A DNA stretch of 64,000 bases from Pyxidicoccus caerfyrddinensis (GTDB lineage: Bacteria > Myxococcota > Myxococcia > Myxococcales > Myxococcaceae). A program made the position numbers and the translations under genes. The notes below the pieces were generated by a model that saw only the letters and a list, made by a program, of their open reading frames with translations, searched no databases and had not been told where the DNA came from. Positions 32,730 through 41,399 of this stretch are shown one piece after another; positions within the stretch are counted from its first letter, which is position 1; every line of letters starts with the position of its first letter. The DNA lies in contig NZ_JAAIYA010000009.1 in assembly GCF_010894405.1 (NCBI RefSeq), positions 62,001 to 126,000 of the forward strand, given 5' to 3'.

Positions 32730-34154
32730 GTGGAAGACACCAAGAGCCTGTACATGATGACCCTCGGCTGCCCGAAGAACCGGGTGGACTCCGAGGTGAT
32801 GCTGGGCACGTTGCAGCACCACGGCTACAAGCTGGTGCAGGAGGCCTCCGAAGCCCAGGTCATCGTCGTCAACACGTGCGCCTTCATCGGCCCGGCGAAG
32901 CAGGAGTCGGTGGACTCCATCCTGGAGATGGCGGAGCTGAAGAAGTCCGGCGTCTGCAAGACGCTGGTGGTGACGGGCTGTCTGTCCCAGCGCTACGGCC
33001 AGGAGCTGTCGAAGGAGATGCCGGAGGTCGACCACTTCCTGGGCACCAGCGCCTACGCGCAGATTGGCGACCTGCTCGCCGCCGAGGCGTCGCCGCGTCA
33101 GGTGATTCCGGACCCCGACTACATCCACGACTCCAACACGCCGCGCGTCAACTCGATGCCGAAGTACACGGCGTACCTCAAGGTGTCCGAGGGCTGCGAC
33201 AACGCCTGCGCCTTCTGCATCATCCCCACGCTGCGCGGCGGGCAGCGCTCGCGCCCCATCGACGACATCCTCATCGAGGCGAAGCGGCTGGTGGAGAGCG
33301 GCGTGCAGGAGCTGAACCTCGTCGCGCAGGACCTCACCGCGTACGGGCATGACCTGCCGGGCAAGCCGAAGCTGCACGACCTGCTCAAGGCGCTGGTGCA
33401 GGTGGACGTGAAGTGGATCCGCCTCCACTACGCGTACCCGCGTGTGTTCCCGGACGAGCTCATCGACGTCATGGCGTCGGAGCCGAAGATTGCCCGCTAC
33501 CTGGACATGCCGGTGCAGCACGTCAGCGACAAGCTGCTGCTGTCCATGAAGCGCGGCCGCAACTCGGAGTTCCTCAAGGGCCTGCTGACGAAGCTGCGCG
33601 AGCGCGTGCCCGGGCTGGTGATGCGCACCTCGCTCATCGTCGGCCTGCCGGGTGAGACGGAAGAAGACTTCGAGATGCTGAAGGAGTTCGTGAAGGCGCA
33701 GCGCTTCGAGCGGCTGGGCGTCTTCCAGTACTCCGACGAGGAGGGCACCGCCGCGTTCGACCTTCCGGACAAGGTGCCGCAGAAGACGATTGAGCGCCGG
33801 TGGCGCGAGGTGATGGCCATCCAGAAGCGCATCAACCGCGAGCAGAACAAGAAGCTCGTGGGGAAGCGGCTGGAGGTGCTGGTGGAAGGCCCCGCGCCGG
33901 AGACGGAGCACCTGCTGGTGGGCCGCCACCAGGGCCAGGCGCCGGACATCGACGGGCTCGTGTACATCAACGACGGCCTGGCGTACCCGGGGGAGCTCGT
34001 CACGGTGGAGGTGACGGAGGCCCACGACTACGACCTGGTCGGCCGCGTGGTGGAGCGCCCGGACCCGAAGCAGCGCACGCACACCGCCCGCGACGCGCAC
34101 CCCGCGCCGGTGCCCATGACTGCGAAGCCGCGCCCGTCGACGCGCGCGGAGTAG
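32730..34154 (+). CDS. rimO: Ribosomal protein S12 methylthiotransferase RimO
   Basis: This 474-residue radical SAM enzyme adds a methylthio group to an Asp of ribosomal protein S12. It has an N-terminal UPF0004 domain with three cluster Cys (MTLGCPKN, VNTCAF, VTGCLSQR). The radical SAM motif is EGCDNACAFCIIPTLRG, and a C-terminal TRAM domain runs about 375-450. The start is GTG 32730, five bases after the upstream stop. The last 25 residues are a Pro/Arg-rich extension. Confidence 0.94.
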   Translation: MEDTKSLYMMTLGCPKNRVDSEVMLGTLQHHGYKLVQEASEAQVIVVNTCAFIGPAKQESVDSILEMAELKKSGVCKTLVVTGCLSQRYGQELSKEMPEVDHFLGTSAYAQIGDLLAAEASPRQVIPDPDYIHDSNTPRVNSMPKYTAYLKVSEGCDNACAFCIIPTLRGGQRSRPIDDILIEAKRLVESGVQELNLVAQDLTAYGHDLPGKPKLHDLLKALVQVDVKWIRLHYAYPRVFPDELIDVMASEPKIARYLDMPVQHVSDKLLLSMKRGRNSEFLKGLLTKLRERVPGLVMRTSLIVGLPGETEEDFEMLKEFVKAQRFERLGVFQYSDEEGTAAFDLPDKVPQKTIERRWREVMAIQKRINREQNKKLVGKRLEVLVEGPAPETEHLLVGRHQGQAPDIDGLVYINDGLAYPGELVTVEVTEAHDYDLVGRVVERPDPKQRTHTARDAHPAPVPMTAKPRPSTRAE

Positions 34155-34206
34155 TGAGTCACCCGGGCCGTGGCGAGTGCGCCACGGCCCGCGCGGTGCG
34201 ACGCGC

Positions 34207-35175
34207 TCACTTCGTGGGCGCGTCCTCCAGGATGATGCGACGGCCCGGGCTGACGGCCTGCAGCCGCTCGCGCAGCTTCTCCCGCTCCTTCTGCATCCCC
34301 TTCGGCAGCGCGGCCAGCTTCTCGTGCAGGTCGCGCGCCGTCTCGTCGTACCAGTCCTGGCGCGTGGTGCCGCCCGACGCGAGGTAGTGCGCGGCGCCCG
34401 CCAGGAGCACGCAGGCGTTCTCCCAGCCCGGGTCCTGTCCGGGGCCACCCTCGCTGCGGGTGAGGAGGACGGCCTGCCCCAGCGTCGTCCCCGGCGCGAG
34501 GTACACGTTGACGAGGGAGAACGCCGCGGTGCCCGAGGGCTCACGCATGCTGAGCCAGAGGAACCAGTAGCGCCCCTCGGGCGCGGGGGACTCCACCGCG
34601 TAGATTTCGGTAATCGGCGCCATGCCGCCGCCGGGCAGCCGGCCCACGAGGCCGAGCTCTTCGGGCACCACCAGCACCAGCGAGTCCACCGGCAGCTTCA
34701 CGTCATCACACGGCAGCGTGGGCGGCGTCCCCGTCAGCAGTCGACGGGCGAGGTCCGCCGTCACCTCGTAGCGCTGCCGGCCGCGCTGCTCGTGGGCGAC
34801 GAGGTGCCAGTGGCGGAGGACGGTCTGGAAGGTGGACTGGCGCAGCCGCTCACGGGCCTCGGGCGCCTCGACCTTGTGCCGCTCGCTGATGTCGTCCAAG
34901 GCGAAGCGCATCGCGTCCGCCATCTCCGGGTCCTTCATCAGCTCGACGTAGCGCGTGTAGCCGACGCGCGCGGCCACGCGCTCGACGACGGCCAGCAGCG
35001 CGTAGCGGACGGCGCCCGCGCCCTCCTCCTTCGTCAGCTTGCCCCGCTCCACGTCCTTCACGAGCACGCGCTGCATCCGCGCGAAGCCCTCCTTCTCCAG
35101 GTATTGGCGGGCCAGCTCGATGGAATGGCGCTGCTCGGTGTACTGACGGTCGAACTCGGTCGGGGGCGGTCGCAT
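34207..35175 (-). CDS. Cytosolic protein of unknown function
   Basis: This 322-residue protein has no signal or membrane segment and is not recognised. The N-terminal third is helical and charged (RQYTEQRHSIELARQYLEKEG, KLTKEEGAGAVRYALLAVVERVAARVG). The middle is beta-rich (LPVDSLVLVVPEELGLVGRLPGG, YWFLWLSMREPSGTAAFSLVNVYLAP). A helical tail follows (LHEKLAALPKGMQKEREKLRERLQ). ATG 35175 is favoured over 35241, because upstream codons are not coding in character. It lies at the end of the long minus-strand run, 121 bases after the lipoprotein gene. Confidence 0.75.
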   Translation of the reverse strand: MRPPPTEFDRQYTEQRHSIELARQYLEKEGFARMQRVLVKDVERGKLTKEEGAGAVRYALLAVVERVAARVGYTRYVELMKDPEMADAMRFALDDISERHKVEAPEARERLRQSTFQTVLRHWHLVAHEQRGRQRYEVTADLARRLLTGTPPTLPCDDVKLPVDSLVLVVPEELGLVGRLPGGGMAPITEIYAVESPAPEGRYWFLWLSMREPSGTAAFSLVNVYLAPGTTLGQAVLLTRSEGGPGQDPGWENACVLLAGAAHYLASGGTTRQDWYDETARDLHEKLAALPKGMQKEREKLRERLQAVSPGRRIILEDAPTK

Positions 35176-35296
35176 GAAGGAGGAAACCCGTGGGACGTGG
35201 AGCCCGGAGCAGAACGCAGGCCCCGCCGACTGTCCAGGCAACCGGCGTGGGACTGTCGCGGCCCCCCGTCAGTCCGCCAGCCCTCCGCCCCGCCTT

Positions 35297-36880
35297 CTAC
35301 TTCGGGTCCTCGGGCTCCAGCTCGCGCTCTTCCGGGGGAGGCTCGCGCGAGGGTGACGTGCGGGAGGGCAGCCCCACGCCCTCGCCCAGGGGGGTGGGCT
35401 GGCACTCGCAGACGGTACGGCGTGAGGCGGCCTCGGTGACGAAGGCGCAGGCCGTGGGGCACTCGGGCTGGCGGCCCTCCTCGAACAGGGCCAACGTGAA
35501 GCCGGTGGCCGTGGCCAGCGCCGCATGGCAGGCGGGCAGCGCCTGCGCGAGCGAGGTCCACGGCAACCGGTGCTGCGTCGTCAGTCCCCGGCTGGTCGAG
35601 GGGAAGCTCAGTCCCACGCCGCAGCCCGTCTCGAGCCGCTGGCCATCCGCGCCCACGGGCTCCAGGTGCAGCCGCCCGCCCTCGGGCAGGTCGCGGTACA
35701 CGGCGCCGCTGACGGACACGCTGCCGTCCGGCTCGCGGCGCACGTGGAGGCCGTAGCAGGCCTCTTCGCTGTAGGTGCCGCCCGGGCTGGCGCACCGCTG
35801 GCGCTCAGCGGGAGCCGGGGGTGCGCCCGGCGCAGGAGGCGAGGCCCCCACGGAAGTCGGCGCCGATGCCGCGGGAGCCGGGGGCGAAACCGACGCGGCG
35901 GGTGCGCCCACGGAAGGAGCCGAGCTCGGGGCAGGGCCCGACGCGAGAGGAGGCTCAGCCGAAGCCGGAGGTGCCACCGGCGGCCCCACGCGCGGCCTCC
36001 GCAGCACCAGCGCCCCACCCTTCGCGTCGAGCGTCGCGGTGAAGCGGCCCCAGACGTCCGGCCCCAGCCGTCCCAGGCTGCTCGGCGAGTCCCACCGCCC
36101 CGCCGCCTCCACGACCAGTGGTCGCGCCCCCACGCCCTCCGACACCTCCACCGCGTCCACCGCGAAGGTGCGCGCCGGCAGGTTGGCCGCCGTCTCCAGC
36201 GGCTGCAGCCCCTGCGCCTCGGCCGGGCCCACCGCCAGCCGGGAGAACGGCTCGCGCGAGCCCAGGACGAACGGCCCCGTCAGGTCCGCCTCTCCCTGCC
36301 TCACGCGCGCGGCCAGCAGCGGCCAGTCCCCCAGCGGCTCGCGGCTGAGCTCCACCACGTGCACCTCGCGAGCGGCATCCGACGCGGCGGCCTCCGCGGC
36401 ATACGCCTCGCGCGCACGGGACGCGGAGAAGGTGACCTCACGGCGCAGCGGGTCCACGGTGAGCGCATAGGGCTCCAGGACGTCCGCGCCCAGCGTCACC
36501 GCGCAGGCGCGCTCGCCGGACAGGCCCGCGGTGCGCATTGGCGACACCACCGGCCCCACGGAGAAGGCGGGCAGCCGCACCACCGGCCAGGAGCGGAACC
36601 CACCCGCGGGCTCCGGCGCGCGCACCGTGCCCTCGGGCGCGGGAAGTAGCCCCTCGAAGCAGCCCTTCGAGACGAGCGACAGGGGCCGCGCCACGTCCAG
36701 CACCACCGGCACCGCATGCGTGCCCAGCCGCCCCGCCACGGTGAGCCGCAGCGCGGGCGAGGCCAACAGCGGCAGGGTGTGCCCCGCGAAGCCCTGGGAA
36801 GGCGCGGGGCCGGAGGCCGTGGCGCCTCGATGGCACCCGGCCAGCATCACCACACCCGCGAGGAGGAACGCGCCGCGCAC
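35297..36880 (-). CDS. Lipoprotein with degenerate two-lobed pepsin-like pattern
   Basis: This 527-residue lipoprotein starts at GTG 36880 and has lipobox LAGC (C16). Two similar halves are visible. The first has VPVVLDVARPLSLVS then LGADVLEPYALTVDPLRREVTF. The second has GPFVLGSREPFSRLA then LGPDVWGRFTATLDAKGGALVL. This is the hydrophobic-Asp-Thr-Gly... and closing strand layout of retropepsin/pepsin-like proteins, but neither half keeps DTG. A 70-residue Pro/Ala/Ser linker leads to a Cys-containing C-terminal domain and an acidic end. It starts 10 bases after the lolA stop. Confidence 0.68.
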   Translation of the reverse strand: MRGAFLLAGVVMLAGCHRGATASGPAPSQGFAGHTLPLLASPALRLTVAGRLGTHAVPVVLDVARPLSLVSKGCFEGLLPAPEGTVRAPEPAGGFRSWPVVRLPAFSVGPVVSPMRTAGLSGERACAVTLGADVLEPYALTVDPLRREVTFSASRAREAYAAEAAASDAAREVHVVELSREPLGDWPLLAARVRQGEADLTGPFVLGSREPFSRLAVGPAEAQGLQPLETAANLPARTFAVDAVEVSEGVGARPLVVEAAGRWDSPSSLGRLGPDVWGRFTATLDAKGGALVLRRPRVGPPVAPPASAEPPLASGPAPSSAPSVGAPAASVSPPAPAASAPTSVGASPPAPGAPPAPAERQRCASPGGTYSEEACYGLHVRREPDGSVSVSGAVYRDLPEGGRLHLEPVGADGQRLETGCGVGLSFPSTSRGLTTQHRLPWTSLAQALPACHAALATATGFTLALFEEGRQPECPTACAFVTEAASRRTVCECQPTPLGEGVGLPSRTSPSREPPPEERELEPEDPK

Positions 36881-36890
36881 GTCCCGCAGG

Positions 36891-37799
36891 TTACTGCTTC
36901 TTGGCCTTGGTGAAGTCGTCCACGCGGGTGTCGTCCGGCACGTCCAGCTTGAAGCTGTCCGCGTCGATGCCCACGTTCGTCTTCAGGCCCAGGAAGGAGA
37001 TGGTGTTCTCGCTGCCGTCCGGGTCCACCACGGTGCTCTTGAGCACCTGCGCCGTGGCCGGGTCCACCTCCAGGCGCACCTGGCGGAAGCGGGGCTCGGT
37101 CTTCAGCGGGTCCAGCACCAGCAGCGTGCCCTTGCAGTCCTTGCACGCGCCCTTGGTGATGGCGAACTCGTCCGCCAGCTTCCCCTGGCCGAAGAGGAAC
37201 GTCACCGACGCGGAGAGCTGGCTCGTGTCCACGCCGCCCACCGTGAGGCTCTGCGCGGCCGGGTCGTACGCATATATCTTGTTGCCGGCCAGCACGAAGG
37301 TGCGCGCGGTGGGCTTCTGGTACTCCCAGCGCATCAGGCCCGGCTTCTTGTAGGTGACGGTGCCCTCGGACGTCTGCGTGCGCCGGAAGGTCTTGTACTT
37401 GTAGTCCTGCCGGAAGCCGGAACGGAAGTCGCCCGTCTTCTCGTAGAAGGCCTGCATCCGGTCCACCAGCGACTTCACCTCCGGCGTCATCGCCGGGGCG
37501 GGCTTCGCGGGCGCCGCCTGCGCGGGCTTGCCCTGCGGCGCGGTGGCGGGCTTGCCGGCCTCGGCGGGCTTGCCAGCCTCGGCGGGCTTCGCCGGGGTGG
37601 CGGCAGCCGGCGTCTCCGTGGCCTTGGTCCCCTGGGGCGCCTTGGTCGCCTCACCCGCGGGCTTCGGGGCGGGAGCGGGCGTCGGCGCGGCCTGGGCCAC
37701 CACCGCGGGCTTCACCGCGCTGTCGGTGGGAGCGGCCTGGGTGGCGGAGGCCGGCGTGACCGCGGACAGGAGCGTGGCGAGCAGGGTTTCCAGGAACAT
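36891..37799 (-). CDS. lolA: LolA-type outer-membrane lipoprotein carrier with long Ala/Pro/Lys linker
   Basis: This 302-residue periplasmic carrier has a signal peptide (MFLETLLATLLSAVTPASA). An 80-residue low-complexity linker rich in Ala, Pro, Lys and Thr follows (about 20-103), then the LolA beta-domain (about 104-302). The domain has MQAFYEKTGDFRSGFRQDYKYKTF, SEGTVTYKKPGLMRWEYQKP, AYDPAAQSLTVG, and a C-terminal FKLDVPDDTRV. LolA shuttles lipoproteins from LolCDE to the outer membrane. The linker is absent from typical LolA. ATG 37799 has GGAG at good spacing; ATG 37808 has none. Confidence 0.85.
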   Translation of the reverse strand: MFLETLLATLLSAVTPASATQAAPTDSAVKPAVVAQAAPTPAPAPKPAGEATKAPQGTKATETPAAATPAKPAEAGKPAEAGKPATAPQGKPAQAAPAKPAPAMTPEVKSLVDRMQAFYEKTGDFRSGFRQDYKYKTFRRTQTSEGTVTYKKPGLMRWEYQKPTARTFVLAGNKIYAYDPAAQSLTVGGVDTSQLSASVTFLFGQGKLADEFAITKGACKDCKGTLLVLDPLKTEPRFRQVRLEVDPATAQVLKSTVVDPDGSENTISFLGLKTNVGIDADSFKLDVPDDTRVDDFTKAKKQ

Positions 37800-37877
37800 G
37801 GCGTGCATCTCCAGGCGGGCCGTGTAGGCCAGCGGCGTCCATCTACCCCATACCGACGGGGAAGAGGGGCACGGCAT

Positions 37878-38555
37878 TCATGGCTGCGTCTTGAAGATGC
37901 GCTTCCTCTGTTTGATGGACAGCACGTAGAAGCGCTCGCGCAGGGCCTGGGCCTCCTCGGGGGGCAGGTCCCCCGAGCCCCCCAGGTGCTCGTCCCGCCA
38001 GGCGACCGCCCGGCTGATGCAGGCCGAGGCGGCGGCGGAGATGTTGAGGCTCTGGCTGAAGCCCCGCATGGGCACCCAGAAGGTGCCGTCCACGGCGTTC
38101 AGCACCTCCTCGCTCACCCCGCGCCGCTCGTTGCCGAAGACAAGCGCCGTCTTCGCCTCGAAGCGCATGGAGTAGAGGCTGGTGGCCCCCTCACGGATGG
38201 CGGAGGCGTAGAGGAGGAAGCCGCGCGACTTCAGGTGCTCGCGGCACTCGGCGAAGCTCTTGTAGAGCTTCACGTCCAGCCACTTGTCACACCCCTGGGC
38301 CACCTTCGAGTTGGGAACGAAGGGGGCCTCGGGGTTGATGACGACGTGCACCTCCTGGACGCCGAAGGACTCGCAGGTGCGCAGCACCGCGGCCATGTTG
38401 AAGCTGTCCTCCAGCCGGTCCAGGACGACGGTGAAGTTGCGAGTGCGCTGGCTGATGACCCTGTCGATCTTCTCCTTGCGCGCATCGAGCAGGAACTGCT
38501 CCGGCTCGTACTGCTCCTTCTCGAAGCGCTCGTAACCAGCACCGCCGCCGGACAT
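37878..38555 (-). CDS. trmH: SpoU/TrmH-family RNA 2'-O-methyltransferase
   Basis: This 225-residue SPOUT methyltransferase has motif 1 NFTVVLDRLEDSFNMAAVLRTCESFG (N-A-x-x-R type), motif 2 LVFGNERRGVS, and motif 3 VPMRGFSQSLNISAAASACIS, which forms the trefoil-knot SAM site. Size and the C-terminal tail match tRNA (Gm18) methyltransferase TrmH more than the rRNA enzyme RlmB, which has an extra N-terminal domain. It starts 4 bases after the obg stop codon. Confidence 0.88.
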   Translation of the reverse strand: MSGGGAGYERFEKEQYEPEQFLLDARKEKIDRVISQRTRNFTVVLDRLEDSFNMAAVLRTCESFGVQEVHVVINPEAPFVPNSKVAQGCDKWLDVKLYKSFAECREHLKSRGFLLYASAIREGATSLYSMRFEAKTALVFGNERRGVSEEVLNAVDGTFWVPMRGFSQSLNISAAASACISRAVAWRDEHLGGSGDLPPEEAQALRERFYVLSIKQRKRIFKTQP

Positions 38556-38559
38556 CGCC

Positions 38560-39972
38560 TCAGGACCTCCTGCCGCCGGGCTTGCGCGCCGGTGCCTTCT
38601 TCACGGTCCGGGTCGGCTTCGCGGCCGGCCGCTTCTTCGCCACCGCTGCCCGCTTCGCGGAAGCCTTGCGCGCGGCCCCCTTCTTCGCCGCGGCCTTCTT
38701 CGCCGGAGCCGCCTTCTTCGCGGCCGGAGCCTTCTTCATGGCGGCACGCCCGGTGCTCGCGGCCTTGCGCGCCGGAGCCTTCTTCGCGGCGGCCTTGCGC
38801 GCCGGAGCCTTCTTCGCCGGAGCCGCGGCTTTGCGCGCCGGTGCCTTCTTCGCCGGAGTCGCGGCCTTGCGAGCCGGAGCCTTCTTCGCCGGAGCCGCCT
38901 TCGCCACGGACGCGGCCTTGCGCGCCGGCGCGGCCCGGACGGGCTTCTCCACGTGCAGCTTCGCCGTGCGGCCGGTGAAGAGCACCTCCGCCACCGAGTC
39001 CATCAGCGCCTGCATGCCCTCGCCGGTGACGCAGGACACGGGGTAGACGCGGGTGCCGCGCTCGCGCAGCGCCTCGGTGAAGGCGGCCAGCTTCTCCTGC
39101 GCATCGGGCAGGTCCAGCTTGTTGGCGGCCACCACCTGCGGCTTGGACGACAGCTCCTCGCTGTACTTCGCCAGCTCCGTGTTGAGCACGTCGAAGTCGT
39201 GCAGCGGCTCGCGGCCCTCGCCCTGCGCGCCCATGTCGATGAGGTGGATCAGCACCTTGCAGCGCTCCACGTGCCGCAGGAACTGGTGCCCCAGGCCCAC
39301 GCCCTCGCTGGCGCCCTCGATGATGCCGGGGATGTCCGCCATCACGAACGACAGGCCGTCCTTGTACTGGACCATGCCCAGGTTGGGGACCAGCGTGGTG
39401 AAGGGGTAGTCCGCAATCTTCGGACGCGCCCGACTCACCCGGGAGATGAAGGTGCTCTTGCCAGCGTTGGGGAAGCCCAGCAGACCCACGTCCGCCAGCA
39501 GCTTCAGCTCCAGCCGCAGCGTCTTCTCCTCGCCCTTCGTCCCGTCCTGCGCGAAGCGCGGCGTCTGCCGCGTGGACGTGGCGAAGTTCATGTTGCCCAG
39601 GCCGCCCCGGCCGCCCTGCGCCGCCACCCAGCGCTGCCCGGGCTCGCCCAGGTCCACCAGCAGGTCCTCCGTCGCAGCGTCCTTCACCAGCGTGCCCACC
39701 GGCACCCGGAGAATCATGTCCTCGGCGCCACGACCGTTGCAGTCGTTGCCCATGCCGTGCTCGCCGGACTTCGCGAAGTGGTGCTGCTGGTAGCGGTAGT
39801 CGAGCAGCGTGGTGAGCTGCGGATCCGCCACGAAGATGACGGAGCCACCGTTGCCACCGTCTCCCCCGTTGGGGCCGCCACGCTCGATGTACTTCTCCCG
39901 CCGGAAGGAGACGGAGCCGTTACCGCCATCGCCCCCCTTCACGAAGATGCGGACCTCATCGACGAACTTCAT
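38560..39972 (-). CDS. obg: Obg/CgtA GTPase with histone H1-like C-terminal tail
   Basis: This 470-residue ribosome-assembly GTPase has the glycine-rich Obg fold (about 1-158, with GGDGGNGSVSFRREKYI and PNGGDGGNGG). The G domain (159-335) has GFPNAGKSTF, DIPGIIEGAS and ANKLDL. Instead of the usual acidic or OCT-type end, the last 125 residues are a lysine/alanine/proline tail built from repeated KKAPARKAA units, like histone H1. In the minus-strand order it follows rplU-rpmA, the classic ribosomal operon, and is followed by trmH and lolA. Confidence 0.93.
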   Translation of the reverse strand: MKFVDEVRIFVKGGDGGNGSVSFRREKYIERGGPNGGDGGNGGSVIFVADPQLTTLLDYRYQQHHFAKSGEHGMGNDCNGRGAEDMILRVPVGTLVKDAATEDLLVDLGEPGQRWVAAQGGRGGLGNMNFATSTRQTPRFAQDGTKGEEKTLRLELKLLADVGLLGFPNAGKSTFISRVSRARPKIADYPFTTLVPNLGMVQYKDGLSFVMADIPGIIEGASEGVGLGHQFLRHVERCKVLIHLIDMGAQGEGREPLHDFDVLNTELAKYSEELSSKPQVVAANKLDLPDAQEKLAAFTEALRERGTRVYPVSCVTGEGMQALMDSVAEVLFTGRTAKLHVEKPVRAAPARKAASVAKAAPAKKAPARKAATPAKKAPARKAAAPAKKAPARKAAAKKAPARKAASTGRAAMKKAPAAKKAAPAKKAAAKKGAARKASAKRAAVAKKRPAAKPTRTVKKAPARKPGGRRS

Positions 39973-40074
39973 CTAAGACTCCTGGAAAAACGCAGAGCGG
40001 GCCGCCCTCGCGTCCCGCCGCCGAAATGGGCGCGTGGACTGGAGAAGCGACCCGCTCGTGGGTGCCACACGGCT

Positions 40075-40092
40075 GCCGGCCATGAGGCCGGC
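40075..40092 (-). other. Hairpin in the rpmA-obg spacer
   Basis: GCCGGCC at 40075-40081 pairs perfectly with GGCCGGC at 40086-40092 with a 4-base loop, 7 bases past the rpmA stop. It may be an RNA processing or partial termination point that lowers obg relative to the ribosomal proteins. Confidence 0.35.
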
Positions 40093-40098
40093 GAACCG

Positions 40099-40371
40099 TC
40101 AGGCGCTCGGCTGGGCAGCGGCCGGGTAGACCGAGACCTTCTTCTTGTCGCGGCCCAGGCGCTCGTACTTCACCACGCCGTCGACCACCGAGTAGAGGGT
40201 GAAGTCGCGGCCGAGCTTCACGTTGGAGCCGGCGTGGATGACCGTGCCCACCTGGCGAACCAGGATGCTGCCGGCCGACACCGTCTCACCGCCGTACACC
40301 TTCACACCACGATACTGCGGGTTGGAATCACGCCCGTTGCGCGAAGAACCCTGTCCCTTTTTATGGGCCAT
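40099..40371 (-). CDS. rpmA: 50S ribosomal protein L27
   Basis: This 90-residue protein has the L27 signature MAHKKGQGSSRNGRDSNPQ with the flexible N-terminal tail that reaches the peptidyl transferase centre, then GVKVYGGETVSAGSILVRQ. It has no N-terminal extension needing cleavage. It lies between rplU and obg in the standard order. Confidence 0.97.
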   Translation of the reverse strand: MAHKKGQGSSRNGRDSNPQYRGVKVYGGETVSAGSILVRQVGTVIHAGSNVKLGRDFTLYSVVDGVVKYERLGRDKKKVSVYPAAAQPSA

Positions 40372-40410
40372 GACACCTTGCTCCTGAAGTTTGAGGGGAA
40401 TCCGACCGGA

Positions 40411-40719
40411 CTAGCCGGCGATGGAGGTGACCTTCACCTCGGTGTACGGCTGACGATGGCCACGGCGGCGCGTCCAGCCCTCCTTCTCCTTGCGGAAATG
40501 GAGGACGCGGCGGTGCTTGTCCTGAGCCAGGACCTTGCCCACCACGCGAGCGCCCGAGACGGTCGGCTTGCCCACCTTGGGGCTGTCCGTACCACCCAGC
40601 ATGAGGATGTCCGTGAAGGTCACCTCGGCGCCGATGTCTCCAGCGATCTTCTCGATCCGGAGCACATCGCCCTCGGCGACGCGGTACTGCTTCCCGCCCG
40701 TGCGAATGACTGCGTACAT
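40411..40719 (-). CDS. rplU: 50S ribosomal protein L21
   Basis: This 102-residue protein has the L21 pattern MYAVIRTGGKQYRVAEGDVLRIEK and the conserved C-terminal KEGWTRRRGHRQPYTEVKV. It is the first gene of the minus-strand ribosomal operon. Confidence 0.97.
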   Translation of the reverse strand: MYAVIRTGGKQYRVAEGDVLRIEKIAGDIGAEVTFTDILMLGGTDSPKVGKPTVSGARVVGKVLAQDKHRRVLHFRKEKEGWTRRRGHRQPYTEVKVTSIAG

Positions 40720-40976
40720 CGTCTAACCCCTGTCAGCTTTCGGGTTGGGTCAACCCTTGGAATCGACCGCGCATTTCGGACGGGTCCACCATCCAATTGC
40801 GCCAAAGGCGGCGGGATTTACGGGAGATGCCCTGGGGAGTCAAGGCGGATGAAGGATCATCCCGCACACTTCCAAGAGGTTTACTCACTCCCGAATCCAA
40901 TGTTAACTGAAAAGCGGGCCTACGGCGGCTAGCATGGGTGCCGTTCTACCAACCTCTATTCGAGGGGGAATCCACA
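40720..40976. promoter_or_regulatory. Divergent promoter region of rplU and the Cys-rich lipoprotein gene
   Basis: This 257-bp spacer has markedly AT-richer patches (about 40880-40920) than its surroundings. On the minus strand a GGGTTG/CAACCC hairpin lies close before rplU, at about 40743-40757, where an L21 leader or autoregulatory structure would be expected. I cannot assign -35/-10 boxes with confidence on either strand. Confidence 0.4.
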
Positions 40977-41324
40977 ATGAAGAAGATCATGATCGGCCTC
41001 GTGGCCATGTCGTCTCTCGTGTTCGGCACCGGCTGTGGCGGCAACTACTGCGATGACGCGGCGGACGCCTATGAGGGCCTGGCCGACAAGGCCGACGATT
41101 GTCCCGAGATCAAGGGCGCGCTGGGCGAGCTCGAGTTCTCCGACGAGGACATCGATGAGTGCAAGGACGACCTCGAGAACTGCTCGGACGACGACAAGGA
41201 CAAGCTGAACGACTCCATCGACTGCATCAACGACATGCCGGACTGCGAGTCGGGCAAGGAGGCGGACTGGGTCGCCAAGCTGCAGGCCTGCGCCAACAAG
41301 ACCTCTGGCGTGAGCTGCGAGTAG
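40977..41324 (+). CDS. Small acidic Cys-rich lipoprotein
   Basis: This 115-residue protein has a lipoprotein signal MKKIMIGLVAMSSLVFGTGC (lipobox GTGC). The mature part is very acidic and has eight further Cys, enough for four disulfides (DDC, DEC, ENC, IDC, PDC, QAC, VSC and NYC positions). The GAGGGGGA ribosome site fits ATG 40977. A strong bidirectional terminator follows. The family and function are unknown. Confidence 0.85.
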   Translation: MKKIMIGLVAMSSLVFGTGCGGNYCDDAADAYEGLADKADDCPEIKGALGELEFSDEDIDECKDDLENCSDDDKDKLNDSIDCINDMPDCESGKEADWVAKLQACANKTSGVSCE

Positions 41325-41356
41325 TCGTCGCCGCCGTCGTCTGATTCGACGGTGCC

Positions 41357-41399
41357 ACAGGGCCCGGCTCCCTCTCAAGGGGACCGGGCCCTGTCATTT
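41357..41399. terminator. Bidirectional terminator between convergent genes
   Basis: An 11-bp perfect stem (41357-41367 with 41384-41394) extended by CCC/GGG pairing is followed by CATTTC on the + strand. It overlaps the last codons of the minus-strand kinase gene. Confidence 0.75.

Noticed and set aside
34207..35175. Resemblance to an anti-CRISPR-like protein by length
   Set aside because: Only the length matched. No motif similarity could be defended.
38580..38930. Tandem DNA repeat in the obg 3' end
   Set aside because: The DNA repetition is explained by the repeated KKAPARKAA codons of the Obg tail and is in frame throughout.
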